The position numbers and the translations under genes were made by a program. From Taylorella asinigenitalis ATCC 700933 (GTDB taxonomy: Bacteria; Pseudomonadota; Gammaproteobacteria; Burkholderiales; Burkholderiaceae_B), in assembly GCF_000687755.1 (NCBI RefSeq), contig NZ_JHXN01000001.1:310001-374000 (forward strand): 64,000 nucleotides of DNA. Reading direction: 5' to 3'. How positions within the stretch are numbered: position 1 is the stretch's first letter; each line of letters begins with the position of its first letter. This document shows positions 21,300 to 29,361 of this stretch, piece after piece. Below the pieces are notes generated by a model. The model made no database searches. It was not told the DNA's origin and saw only the letters and a list, made by a program, of their open reading frames with translations.

Positions 21300-21792
21300 G
21301 CCTAATTTAGAGTTCGCAAGACCCTCGAGAATGAAAATTTTCGCTTGTTACATGTATGAGGGCATGCTTCTGCTGGCGGTTATTTTTGTAACTTCTTATG
21401 CGTTTGACAGTCTCACACAAAGAACTGAAGTGGAAAAATACTTTTGGATAAGTCAGGCCTTATTATTCATAGCAATTGGCTTATATTTTGTACTTTCTTG
21501 GAGAGCTAAAGGGCAAACATTGCCAATGAAAACATGGAATATAGGCGTGAAAACCTTTAATTCTCAAAAACCAAGTACTGGACGTTTAATAATAAGATAT
21601 ATTTCTGCGTGGATTATCCCTCTTATTGGGGCTTTTGTGGTTGACCAAGTATCTAAAATGTTAGGATGGGCTTCGGTTACAGTTTTCGTATTTTTCACTC
21701 CATTTCTTAATTTTGTCTACTCATGGCTTGATCCTAAGGGCTTATTTCTTCAAGATAGGCTATCTGGGACATATCTCACACTAGTCAAATAA
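21292..21792 (+). CDS. RDD family membrane protein
   Basis: The 166-residue protein starts at the ATG at 21292 (MTKPNLEFARPSRMKIF), overlapping the methyltransferase stop; a longer reading from 21235 lies entirely inside the previous gene and is unlikely. The RDD signature region R.....YEGMLLLAVIFV is near the N-terminus, followed by helices about 50-70, 100-120 and 125-150 and a final LDPKGLFLQDRLSGTYLT, where Asp-Arg is conserved in the family. RDD proteins are inner-membrane proteins, some linked to Na+/H+ exchange; no specific function is assigned. Confidence 0.78.
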   Translation: MTKPNLEFARPSRMKIFACYMYEGMLLLAVIFVTSYAFDSLTQRTEVEKYFWISQALLFIAIGLYFVLSWRAKGQTLPMKTWNIGVKTFNSQKPSTGRLIIRYISAWIIPLIGAFVVDQVSKMLGWASVTVFVFFTPFLNFVYSWLDPKGLFLQDRLSGTYLTLVK

Positions 21793-21838
21793 GACTCAAA
21801 AATTTATAATAAATAGTTAAATCAATTAATTATCTCTA

Positions 21839-23266
21839 GTGTCTATGGGCGGTCTCATGGAAGAAAAAACAAAATCTGATATGCACTCTACTTTATTTAA
21901 AGAATATGAGTGGTATGTCCCATCTAATTTCAATATAGCTTCTGCTTGCTGTCATAGATGGGCCTCAAGTCCGCATGAAGCTAGATTAGCGGCTATATAT
22001 TTTGAAGATCAGGTTGGTCAACTAACTAGTTTATCTTATGGCCAACTATCCGAGAAAGTGAATAAATTAGCAAATGGTTTTGTAAGGATGGGAATTCATC
22101 CACAGGATCGCATTGCCATAGCACTTCAACATTCGGCTGAAACTGCTATTACGATTTTAGCGGCTATAACTGTAGGTGCAATAGCTGTTCCACTAGGTAT
22201 AAGTGAAGATTCTCAGTATTACGCAAATAGATTACTTGATTGCGGGGCTCGAATTGCTATTGTAGACAAGCATTCTTTCACACCGTTTTTACATGCTGTC
22301 GATCATTCATCACAACTTAAAAATTCGCTAAAACAGATCATTGGCATTAATACAGAAGATGAGCGATTGATACCTTGGAAAGCATTGCTAGCTCGCCAAC
22401 CAAAGGATTTTAATGTAATTCCTGTTAGGCCTGATACTACGGCCATACTTCTTTATCCAAATGTTGGGACTGAAGCTGAAAATTTAAGAAAGAATAAAGT
22501 TTCAGACTCGCTATCTGAAGTTTCAGAACTTAAAGCTACTGTTATATCTCATGAAACTCTGATTGGTGGACTTCCAGGATTCACCTGCTCACAAGATTGG
22601 TTTCCGCAAAATAAAGATATATTTTTTACCACTTACGATTGGAGCAGTTATTACGGGTTGATGGGGGGATTATTGCCAACTTTATATTTTGGCAGAACTA
22701 TTGTAGGATGCCCTGGGGGACGGACTGTTCCTAGATTATTATCATTAATTGAGCACTACCCAGTGACCAATTTTTTTACTTCACCAGAGGAGTTGGAACG
22801 TATAAGGGCTTTTTCAGGGGTTTTATCTAAATGTGACTCAGGTCTTCGTTGCGTATCAACTATTGCTCAAGGATGCAGTCCAGCTCTAGAGTTTTGGCTT
22901 CGAGAATCTACTAATTTTAAATTCAATAAACTTTTAATGCCTCAAGGTTTCTCTACAATCATCTCAGAATCAAACGCCAAGTGGCCCTCAGTTCCAGGAA
23001 GCGTAGGTAAAGCAGTTCCTGGATACGAATTAGCCGTTTTAGACTCTAAAGGAAACAAAGTCAAAACTAATTCTTTTGGCACTTTACATGTTAAAGAAAC
23101 CGATAAAAACGATGATTCTAGCCCTGGTGTCTGTACGCTTTATTGGCATTCCAATTTTCTTCATCCAGTGCCTATTATTAATGACCAGTGGTTTAATACT
23201 GGCATCGAAATCAAAGTGGATAAAAACGGATATTATTGGCTAAGAGACTCGAACAAAGGAAACTGA
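21839..23266 (+). CDS. degenerate, truncated adenylate-forming (acyl-CoA synthetase-like) protein
   Basis: The first 150 residues match the N-terminal domain of acyl/acetyl-CoA synthetases (LSYGQLSEKVNKLANGFVRMGIHPQDRIAIALQHSAETAITILAAITVGAIAVPLG). The nucleotide-binding P-loop, normally TSGTTGxPKG, is replaced by YPNVGTEAENLRKNK plus an insertion. The A5 region is QGFST and the TGD motif is TGIEIK. The protein stops at YYWLRDSNKGN, where the hinge and the C-terminal domain with the catalytic lysine should begin, so about 110 residues are missing. It starts with GTG and its stop overlaps the gamma-carbonic anhydrase ATG. The frame is open for 475 codons, so either it decayed recently or it has a non-catalytic role. 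Confidence 0.75.
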   Translation: MSMGGLMEEKTKSDMHSTLFKEYEWYVPSNFNIASACCHRWASSPHEARLAAIYFEDQVGQLTSLSYGQLSEKVNKLANGFVRMGIHPQDRIAIALQHSAETAITILAAITVGAIAVPLGISEDSQYYANRLLDCGARIAIVDKHSFTPFLHAVDHSSQLKNSLKQIIGINTEDERLIPWKALLARQPKDFNVIPVRPDTTAILLYPNVGTEAENLRKNKVSDSLSEVSELKATVISHETLIGGLPGFTCSQDWFPQNKDIFFTTYDWSSYYGLMGGLLPTLYFGRTIVGCPGGRTVPRLLSLIEHYPVTNFFTSPEELERIRAFSGVLSKCDSGLRCVSTIAQGCSPALEFWLRESTNFKFNKLLMPQGFSTIISESNAKWPSVPGSVGKAVPGYELAVLDSKGNKVKTNSFGTLHVKETDKNDDSSPGVCTLYWHSNFLHPVPIINDQWFNTGIEIKVDKNGYYWLRDSNKGN

Positions 23267-23787
23267 TGCCACTATATGCAATAGAAGATTTAAAACCAAA
23301 AATCGATTCATCTGCATTTATTTTCGAGAATGCAGTGATTATAGGTGATGTGACTATTGGTGCGGATTGCAGTATTTGGCCCAATGTTACGATTCGGGGT
23401 GACGTAAATAAGGTTGTAATCGGTTGCGGGACAAATATACAGGAAGGTTCTGTATTACATGAGGCTTCGGAATATCCCTTAATAATTGGTGATTTTGTGA
23501 CTATAGGTCATATGGCTATGGTTCATGCGTGCAGTATCGGTAATGGCTGCTTAATCGGTATGAATTCCATCATTTTAGATGGTGCTGAAATTGGAGAAAA
23601 CTCAATCATTGCCGCTGGGGCCATTGTTACTGAGGGTAAAAAAATCCCTCCTAATTCTCTTGTAATTGGAGTCAATCAAATCAAAGGCACTGTCACAGAA
23701 GAGCTCTACGAGCGATTTAAAGCTAATACTCTTAAATATGTCTCATTAGGTCAGAAGTATAAAGATTCATTAATAAGGATTGATTAA
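23266..23787 (+). CDS. gamma-carbonic anhydrase family protein (YrdA-like)
   Basis: A left-handed beta-helix of hexapeptide repeats (AVIIGDVTIGADCSIWPNVTIRGDVNKVVIG, IGENSIIAAGAIV). Histidine zinc-ligand candidates sit in SVLHEAS, TIGHMAMVHACSIG. I chose the ATG at 23266 with AAGGA at 23256-23260; the longer reading starting at 23236 is inside the preceding gene. Members bind metal and some have carbonic anhydrase activity; the real substrate of YrdA-type proteins is unsettled. It overlaps the preceding stop (TGATG) and hslO's start. Confidence 0.9.
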   Translation: MPLYAIEDLKPKIDSSAFIFENAVIIGDVTIGADCSIWPNVTIRGDVNKVVIGCGTNIQEGSVLHEASEYPLIIGDFVTIGHMAMVHACSIGNGCLIGMNSIILDGAEIGENSIIAAGAIVTEGKKIPPNSLVIGVNQIKGTVTEELYERFKANTLKYVSLGQKYKDSLIRID

Positions 23788-24710
23788 TGAACGATTTAGT
23801 ACAGAAATTCATAACATTAGATAAAAGCGTAAGAATAATCAGTGTTAACTTAGAAGATGCATGGGATGATTCACAATATGAGAAAAATTATCATCCTTTA
23901 TTAGCTAAGCTTTTAGGTGAACTTACGGCTGCAAGTGTGCTTTTAGCAGCAAACATTAAGTTTGAAGGTTCTGTAGTTTTACAAATTCAAAGCGAAGGAC
24001 CCGTATCTTTATTAGTTGTAGAGTGTACTTCTGATTTCAAAATTCGATCAACAATAAAGCAAAATCAAGAATATGCAATTAAAGATACAGATACCTTTAG
24101 TTCATTGCTTAATTTTAATGGTAAAGGTAGTTTTGCTGTTATTCTTGATCCTAAGGACAAATCTAAGGGCCAGCAACCATATCAAGGAATAGTACCACTT
24201 CTAGCAGATTCTGTTTCAGATGCATTGCGACTTTATATGAAGCAGTCGGAACAGTTAGAAACTCTACTATATTTAGCTTCAGATAAAAAAAGATCAACTG
24301 GCCTTTTAATACAAAAACTCCCCTATTCTGGAGGATTAGAAATTAGTGAGGAACAGGCTCAGGAGACTTGGAGTAATATTCAAGCCCTAGCATCTACTAT
24401 TGATTATGAAGAGATGCTTGAAGTTTCTGTCTCTACTTTAATTGATAGATTATTTTGGGAAACTCAACTTCTTGAATATCCTAGTAATACGGTAATTTGG
24501 TATTGTCCATGTTCTAAAGAAAAAGTCGGTGATATGCTCAGAATGCTCGGCAAATCTAAAGTTGAAAGCATATTGAGTGAAAGAGATAATATCGAAGTTA
24601 GCTGCCAGTTCTGCGGTAAAAAATATAATTTCGATGCTGTCGATTCGGCTCAGTTATTCATCGATTCAAGTCAATCTCAAATACAAGATAATCCTAAAAC
24701 TGAACACTAG
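23787..24710 (+). CDS. hslO: redox-regulated chaperone Hsp33
   Basis: Hsp33 is a cytosolic holdase switched on by oxidation of a zinc-binding cysteine centre. The zinc motif is present near the C-terminus as WYCPCSKEKVGDML and SCQFCGKKY (CxC then CxxC). The N-terminal substrate-binding domain includes LLGELTAASVLLAANIKFEGSVVLQIQSEGPVSLLVVEC. Length 307 is typical. Its pairing with a gamma-carbonic anhydrase gene is seen in related Burkholderiales. Confidence 0.95.
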   Translation: MNDLVQKFITLDKSVRIISVNLEDAWDDSQYEKNYHPLLAKLLGELTAASVLLAANIKFEGSVVLQIQSEGPVSLLVVECTSDFKIRSTIKQNQEYAIKDTDTFSSLLNFNGKGSFAVILDPKDKSKGQQPYQGIVPLLADSVSDALRLYMKQSEQLETLLYLASDKKRSTGLLIQKLPYSGGLEISEEQAQETWSNIQALASTIDYEEMLEVSVSTLIDRLFWETQLLEYPSNTVIWYCPCSKEKVGDMLRMLGKSKVESILSERDNIEVSCQFCGKKYNFDAVDSAQLFIDSSQSQIQDNPKTEH

Positions 24711-24786
24711 GACAATTTCGTCCACACTTATATAAATTCTCTTAAATTTAGTTCAAAATCAAATTTCTTTTTTAAAGAGATTTGAT

Positions 24787-25449
24787 ATGAATAAATTCAT
24801 CAATAAAGGCTTTAGTGCCGTAGAATTTCTGATAGCGGCGATTCCTTGCTTACTTCTTTCTTTGATATGTTTTGAATTTACTCGTTGGTACCAATACAAG
24901 CAGGTTTTAAATCTCGCATTGCTTGAGGCTTCCAGACAAGCTATGGTTAAAAATGCAGATTTTGAAATTATAGAAAAAACATTTAATACGGAAGCATTGC
25001 CACTTTTTGTAAGCAAATCTGCAACAAAGCTTCAGAAAAAAACATACGCAAAAAACTGGAAATTATTTGGAAGACCATGGGAAATTACTGTGCATTCTCC
25101 TACATGTAAAGATTTAAAAAAATGGCACGATAGTTCCTTAGTATTTGCCTTACCCCTTATAAATAACAACTACCAAAAAGAGCAAGCTGAATTAAAATCC
25201 GACACAAGTATTTACGACGCAAATACTTTAGATTTAGAATTGATCTATCCTTACAAACCAGTAGTGCCAGGCGTTCAGATACTAATCTCAACTCTATTAG
25301 GTAAAACAAGTTCAGATATTTATAAAGATAGAATTTTTTCACACGGATATTTGCCAATTAAAACGAGAGTGCGGGTTACTATGCATAGTCACCCATTAAT
25401 CAGAACAGGCTCGTGGTATCAAAATGTTAGATATGCAAAAAATTGTTAA
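24787..25449 (+). CDS. TadE-like pseudopilin protein
   Basis: A 220-residue protein with a type IV pilin-like N-terminus: KGFSAVEFLIAAIPCLLLSLICFEFTRWYQYKQVLNLALLEASRQAM. The G-F-S-A-V-E-F pattern with Glu at about the fifth position resembles TadE prepilin cleavage sites. The remainder is a soluble domain with few recognisable features. No other tad genes lie nearby, so this is an orphan. It would be membrane-anchored and outward-facing. Function unknown; relation to TadE is by N-terminal pattern only. Confidence 0.6.
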   Translation: MNKFINKGFSAVEFLIAAIPCLLLSLICFEFTRWYQYKQVLNLALLEASRQAMVKNADFEIIEKTFNTEALPLFVSKSATKLQKKTYAKNWKLFGRPWEITVHSPTCKDLKKWHDSSLVFALPLINNNYQKEQAELKSDTSIYDANTLDLELIYPYKPVVPGVQILISTLLGKTSSDIYKDRIFSHGYLPIKTRVRVTMHSHPLIRTGSWYQNVRYAKNC

Positions 25450-25484
25450 AATCAGAAAAACAATAATTTTTATAAGGGATAAAT

Positions 25485-26207
25485 TTGCTTAAACATGTCA
25501 TAGCAAAGGAGTTATCTCCTAGTTGTATTTCATGCAAAGTTGGAAGATTGTGTTTGCCTAATGGTAAGCTGCCTAACAATCTAAAAATTACTGAGGACAT
25601 AATCGTTAAAGAGAGGATACGAATTCCAAAAAAGGAGGCTCTTTATAAAACTGGGGACCCCTTTTCTAGCTTATATGCTATCCGCTCAGGTTCTTTTAAA
25701 ACATTAATTGAATACTCCAACGGTCAAAGTCAAATCACTGGATTTTTTTATCGGGATGAGGTTCTTGGACTTGATGCTCTAAATAATAAGGCTCATGCTT
25801 CCTATGCCATTGCCATGGAAGACTCAGAGGTATGTTTATTAGCCGTAAAAGATATTGAACATATGCTTGAAGAGTTCACAGAAATTCGTGAGGTTATGGT
25901 TGGTTTGGTAGGAACTGAGATCTCTAGATCACATAATATGATTTTGACTTTGGGCTCACTTAATGCGGATCAAAAACTTGCTATGTTTTTACAAGATACC
26001 GCCCAAAAGCAAGAAACTATGGGCTACTCACCTAATGAATTTATTCTACGCATGCGCAGAGAAGACATAGGAAATTATTTAGGTCTAACCTTAGAGACTG
26101 TAAGTAGATTATTTTCTAAATTTTCAAAAGAAGGAATTTTGACAATCAATAATAGGAATGTCCATATCCTTAATCGAGAAAAATTACTTGCGATCCAGAA
26201 ATCTTAA
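25485..26207 (+). CDS. fnr: FNR-type anaerobic transcriptional regulator
   Basis: A Crp/FNR-family oxygen sensor of 240 residues. N-terminal cysteines at 14, 17 and 23 (C-x2-C-x5-C) plus Cys117 match the four ligands of the FNR [4Fe-4S] cluster. The DNA-recognition helix EDIGNYLGLTLETVSRLFSKF is very close to E. coli FNR, including the E..SR residues that read TTGAT half-sites. The start is a TTG at 25485 with AAGGGA five bases upstream; no in-frame ATG precedes the cysteines. It is convergent with the cbb3 cluster, which it probably activates. Confidence 0.95.
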   Translation: MLKHVIAKELSPSCISCKVGRLCLPNGKLPNNLKITEDIIVKERIRIPKKEALYKTGDPFSSLYAIRSGSFKTLIEYSNGQSQITGFFYRDEVLGLDALNNKAHASYAIAMEDSEVCLLAVKDIEHMLEEFTEIREVMVGLVGTEISRSHNMILTLGSLNADQKLAMFLQDTAQKQETMGYSPNEFILRMRREDIGNYLGLTLETVSRLFSKFSKEGILTINNRNVHILNREKLLAIQKS

Positions 26208-26233
26208 ATAAAACAAAAATACTCAAAAAGAAA

Positions 26234-26264
26234 AGGGCTTGAGATAACTTTTAAGCCCTCTTTT
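26234..26264. terminator. bidirectional terminator between fnr and ccoH
   Basis: AGGGCTT (26234-26240) pairs with AAGCCCT (26253-26259), followed by CTTTTTAT on the plus strand, with an A-rich stretch before it that gives T residues on the minus strand. It would end both fnr and the cco cluster. Confidence 0.75.
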
Positions 26265-26278
26265 TATAAGGAAAAAGG

Positions 26279-26578
26279 CTATTTTTTACTATCTTCCTTA
26301 GGTTTTTTATCTTGATCGGTCCCAATTTCAAAGTCACTTTTATCCGTCTTTTTTAGAAGAGTCTTCGGAAGATCATTTCCGTCACGACTAATAAATTTAC
26401 CTTGCTTGTAGGCATGAACTTTGTTTTTATCGTCGTAATCACTTTTAAGAGCTAAATTGATAGTAATAATACATCCAATAATGGCAAGGATAGGCCCTGC
26501 CATCAGTATCCATGGCCAAGGCTCTTTATACCAAGGATTAGGATTTTTATCTAATTCTTCAAACGTTTTTTTACTCAT
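26279..26578 (-). CDS. ccoH: cbb3 oxidase assembly protein CcoH/FixH, shortened
   Basis: FixH/CcoH is a single-span membrane protein needed to assemble the cbb3 oxidase. The visible conserved core is NPWYKEPWPWILMAGPILAIIGCIITINLAL, followed by VHAYKQGKFI, which corresponds to the family's DDYYKQG segment. The protein is only 99 residues, against about 150-170 for typical CcoH: the periplasmic domain is replaced by a Lys/Asp-rich tail. It starts 3 bases after the ccoG stop, so it is translated with ccoG. Confidence 0.8.
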   Translation of the reverse strand: MSKKTFEELDKNPNPWYKEPWPWILMAGPILAIIGCIITINLALKSDYDDKNKVHAYKQGKFISRDGNDLPKTLLKKTDKSDFEIGTDQDKKPKEDSKK

Positions 26579-26581
26579 ATT

Positions 26582-28153
26582 TTATTTAGGGGCATAGAAG
26601 CTTGTTTCATGGTCGGCTTCTAAATCGCCCAGTTCTTCAGATAAAGATTCTACTTTAACATCAAAATCATAAGATTGCCCACGTGTTAAATTTTCTCCTG
26701 GTACACGTATAACTAAAGGCACCCACTTAGATTCAAGTGGTTCAACAACTACACGGCTATCAGAATTAAGATTTTCATAACGTTTTTTTTGAGCTTCAGT
26801 CAGTTTGTCGTCTTTTCCTATATGAGCAAAACCCCTTCTGTGCTGAAGATAAACTGTAGCTCCTGGGAGAATTTCTTGATCAGCTGAAACCGTAAATACC
26901 CTTGGTTCTGTGGTCATATTTGAGACCTGAATACGATATACGTTTTCGATAAAACCACCCTTAACCTCCCTACCTAGAGAGCCACGATCCCTAACAATAT
27001 CCACTTTTATTGGATTGTGTGAGTAAAGTGAATAGAAAAGACCTCCAACAAGAAGTGCAAGAAGAGTCATATAAATATAGATTCTTGGTCTATAAAATCT
27101 ATGACGAACTTCTTTAAAGCTCAAACCATTGTTTACGCCATATTCTGAAGTGTATCGAATTAATCCTCTCGGATAATTTACCTTATCCATCACTTCATCA
27201 CAGGCATCAATACAGGCTCCGCATCCTATACACATATACTGCAGACCGTTCCTAATATCAATACCAGTAGGACAGACTTGAACACACATAGTACAGTCGA
27301 TACAGTCACCTAGTCCCTGAGCTTTATAGTCCGCACCTTTTTTGCGTTTACCCCTAGGCTCTCCACGTTTTTGATCATAAGTCACAATAATGGTGTCTTT
27401 GTCGATCATTACACTTTGGAAACGTGCATAAGGGCACATATACTTACAAACGTTTTCCCTAAGTAGACCAGCAAATAGGAACATAATAGTTCCGTAGAAG
27501 AAAGTCCAAAAATAGGGCCAAAAACTTAAATCAAGTTGGAAGAATCTTGGAAAAACTTCTCTTATAGGTAAGAACCAACCTACAAGAGACAAACCACACC
27601 ATAATGAAAACAAACCCCAAGCTAGATACTTAGAGTATCTCAATAATATTTTGCGGCCTGTCCAAGGGGATTCATCTAATTTCATCCTCTTAACACGATC
27701 CCCTTCAATATGTTTTTCGATCCACATAAAAATTTCAGTGTAGACTGTCTGAGGACAGGCGTATCCACAGAATACGCGTCCAGCTAATGCAGTTACTAAG
27801 AATAAACCATAAGCTGAAATAATAAGAATAATAGCTAGGTAAAGGACATCTTGGGATGAGAGAACCATCGGGCCGAGATAGAATTTTCTATTAATGATAT
27901 CTAGCCAAAAAGCTTGACGTCCATTCCAATTAAACCAAGGAAGTATTAAAAATACAAACTGAGTTAGGTAAACCATTACTTGACGAGCACGATCAAATCT
28001 ACCTTTTACGGAACGAGCATAAACTTTTGCCGTAGCTTCTTTCATAATCCTTTCGGATTCATCATCCGATATGGCAATTCTTTGGGGCTGCCAATCAGGT
28101 GTTACTTCTTCTTCCTCAATTTCAGGATTGATATCTTTTCTTTCGTTTTCCAT
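26582..28153 (-). CDS. ccoG: cytochrome c oxidase accessory protein CcoG (FixG/RdxA)
   Basis: A membrane-bound polyferredoxin that reduces copper during cbb3 assembly. The 523 residues contain membrane helices around 70-90, 95-125 and 170-240, a GRVFCGYACPQTVYTEIF motif, two ferredoxin-type 4Fe-4S motifs (CIDCTMCVQVCPTGIDIRNG and CIGCGACIDACDEVMDK), another helix at about 345-365, and a C-terminal Ig-like FixG_C domain. The ATG is immediately downstream of the T-tract of a strong hairpin following ccoP, so expression depends on readthrough or on a local promoter I cannot identify. Confidence 0.95.
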   Translation of the reverse strand: MENERKDINPEIEEEEVTPDWQPQRIAISDDESERIMKEATAKVYARSVKGRFDRARQVMVYLTQFVFLILPWFNWNGRQAFWLDIINRKFYLGPMVLSSQDVLYLAIILIISAYGLFLVTALAGRVFCGYACPQTVYTEIFMWIEKHIEGDRVKRMKLDESPWTGRKILLRYSKYLAWGLFSLWCGLSLVGWFLPIREVFPRFFQLDLSFWPYFWTFFYGTIMFLFAGLLRENVCKYMCPYARFQSVMIDKDTIIVTYDQKRGEPRGKRKKGADYKAQGLGDCIDCTMCVQVCPTGIDIRNGLQYMCIGCGACIDACDEVMDKVNYPRGLIRYTSEYGVNNGLSFKEVRHRFYRPRIYIYMTLLALLVGGLFYSLYSHNPIKVDIVRDRGSLGREVKGGFIENVYRIQVSNMTTEPRVFTVSADQEILPGATVYLQHRRGFAHIGKDDKLTEAQKKRYENLNSDSRVVVEPLESKWVPLVIRVPGENLTRGQSYDFDVKVESLSEELGDLEADHETSFYAPK

Positions 28154-28158
28154 AGCTT

Positions 28159-28191
28159 TTAAAAAAAAACCACTATCTACTAGATAGTGGT
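28159..28191 (-). terminator. strong hairpin between ccoP and ccoG
   Basis: A near-perfect inverted repeat at 28169-28191 (CCACTATC with GATAGTGG, loop TACTA) is followed on the minus strand by a run of nine T. It fits a rho-independent terminator or attenuator separating the structural genes ccoNOQP from the assembly genes ccoGH. The ccoG start codon is only six bases beyond the T-run. Confidence 0.8.
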
Positions 28192-28243
28192 CATTATAAC
28201 TTAGTTATTAACAGGTACTTAAATACCCTTTCGCTATCTCAGC

Positions 28244-29176
28244 TTAATTAGCTGCTTCAGAGTGTGAAAGACCCCAAACATAACTAGCTAAAATTTTGAT
28301 TTGATCTTCAGTTAGTAAAGCACCATGGGCAGGCATTTCACCAGAACGTCCGTTAAGAATTGTGTGAACAATTACGTCTCGAGACGAACTATTAAACCAT
28401 ACATCATCAGTAAGGTTAGGTGCACCTAAAAGGCGATTACCTTTAGCGTCAGCCATATGGCATGCAATACAAATTTGATCGTATTTCTCTTTACCTTTTG
28501 CGATTAAAGTTGCATCATGGCTTAAACCAGATAATGAACGAACAAAGTGTGCAACGTTGTTTGCGTCATCTGGTGTAAGAACAGAATTCCAAGCAGCCAT
28601 AACGCCGATACGACCATTAGTAATAATATCTATTACATCATTAGGTGTAGTAACGAATTTATCACCCTCTTGCGAACCCCACTTCCAATCGTTATCTGTT
28701 AAGTTAGGGAAATTAGGAGAACCTTTTGCATCTGAACCGTGACATTGAGCACAGTTATTTAAGAAAAGACGTTCACCTAAAGCTAATGCTTCTGGATCTT
28801 TAGATAAATCTTCAACAGATTTACCGTCAAATTTCGCATAGATAGGTTTCATTTGTTCTGCGTGAGCAGATAGTTCTTGTTCAACCTTATCTTGAGAAGT
28901 AAAGTTTAAGAACCCTTTGAAATCACCTAAAGCTGGGTATAGGAAAATAATAGATACACCTATAACACAAAGGCCAAGGTACATATAAATCCACCAACGT
29001 GGGATTGGGTAGTTAAACTCCGTAATACCGTCCCATTCATGACCAGTGTCGGTAATTTCTGTTTGTCGTTTTAGCCATTTACGTTGTGACCATAGTAACC
29101 ATACACAGAAAACTATACCCAAAATCGTAATGATGGTGATCCAGTAACTCCAACCGCTACTAAAAAAATCACTCAT
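28244..29176 (-). CDS. ccoP: cbb3-type cytochrome c oxidase subunit III (dihaem)
   Basis: CcoP carries two c-type haems that feed electrons to CcoN. N-terminal membrane helices (SYWITIITILGIVFCVWLLW and WWIYMYLGLCVIGVSIIFLYPALGDF) precede two cytochrome c domains with CAQCH and CIACH haem-binding motifs and distal methionines (MAAWN, MPAHG). Length 310 is normal. Its start overlaps the ccoQ stop by 4 bases. Confidence 0.97.
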   Translation of the reverse strand: MSDFFSSGWSYWITIITILGIVFCVWLLWSQRKWLKRQTEITDTGHEWDGITEFNYPIPRWWIYMYLGLCVIGVSIIFLYPALGDFKGFLNFTSQDKVEQELSAHAEQMKPIYAKFDGKSVEDLSKDPEALALGERLFLNNCAQCHGSDAKGSPNFPNLTDNDWKWGSQEGDKFVTTPNDVIDIITNGRIGVMAAWNSVLTPDDANNVAHFVRSLSGLSHDATLIAKGKEKYDQICIACHMADAKGNRLLGAPNLTDDVWFNSSSRDVIVHTILNGRSGEMPAHGALLTEDQIKILASYVWGLSHSEAAN

Positions 29177-29346
29177 GATTTTATCTCTCCATTTTTATGA
29201 TCTGATTCAATTTCATCTGGTAGGCTAAAGGGCAAATTAGCTGCAGTTTCATTATCTTTACTACGTCTAGTTGACCAAGCCCACCAAATAATTCCAAAAA
29301 ATAATGCCATCGAAAGAATAGTTAGAAGACCATTCAAAAGTGCCAT
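29173..29346 (-). CDS. ccoQ: cbb3 oxidase subunit CcoQ (57 residues)
   Basis: A small gene reading MALLNGLLTILSMALFFGI, then IWWAWSTRRSKDNE and an acidic tail ending NGEIKS. One membrane helix followed by a short hydrophilic tail is the CcoQ/FixQ pattern; CcoQ stabilises the CcoP interaction. It lies exactly between ccoO and ccoP, and its TGA overlaps the ccoP ATG (ATGA). Confidence 0.92.
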   Translation of the reverse strand: MALLNGLLTILSMALFFGIIWWAWSTRRSKDNETAANLPFSLPDEIESDHKNGEIKS

Positions 29347-29361
29347 TATCTAGGACTCCTA

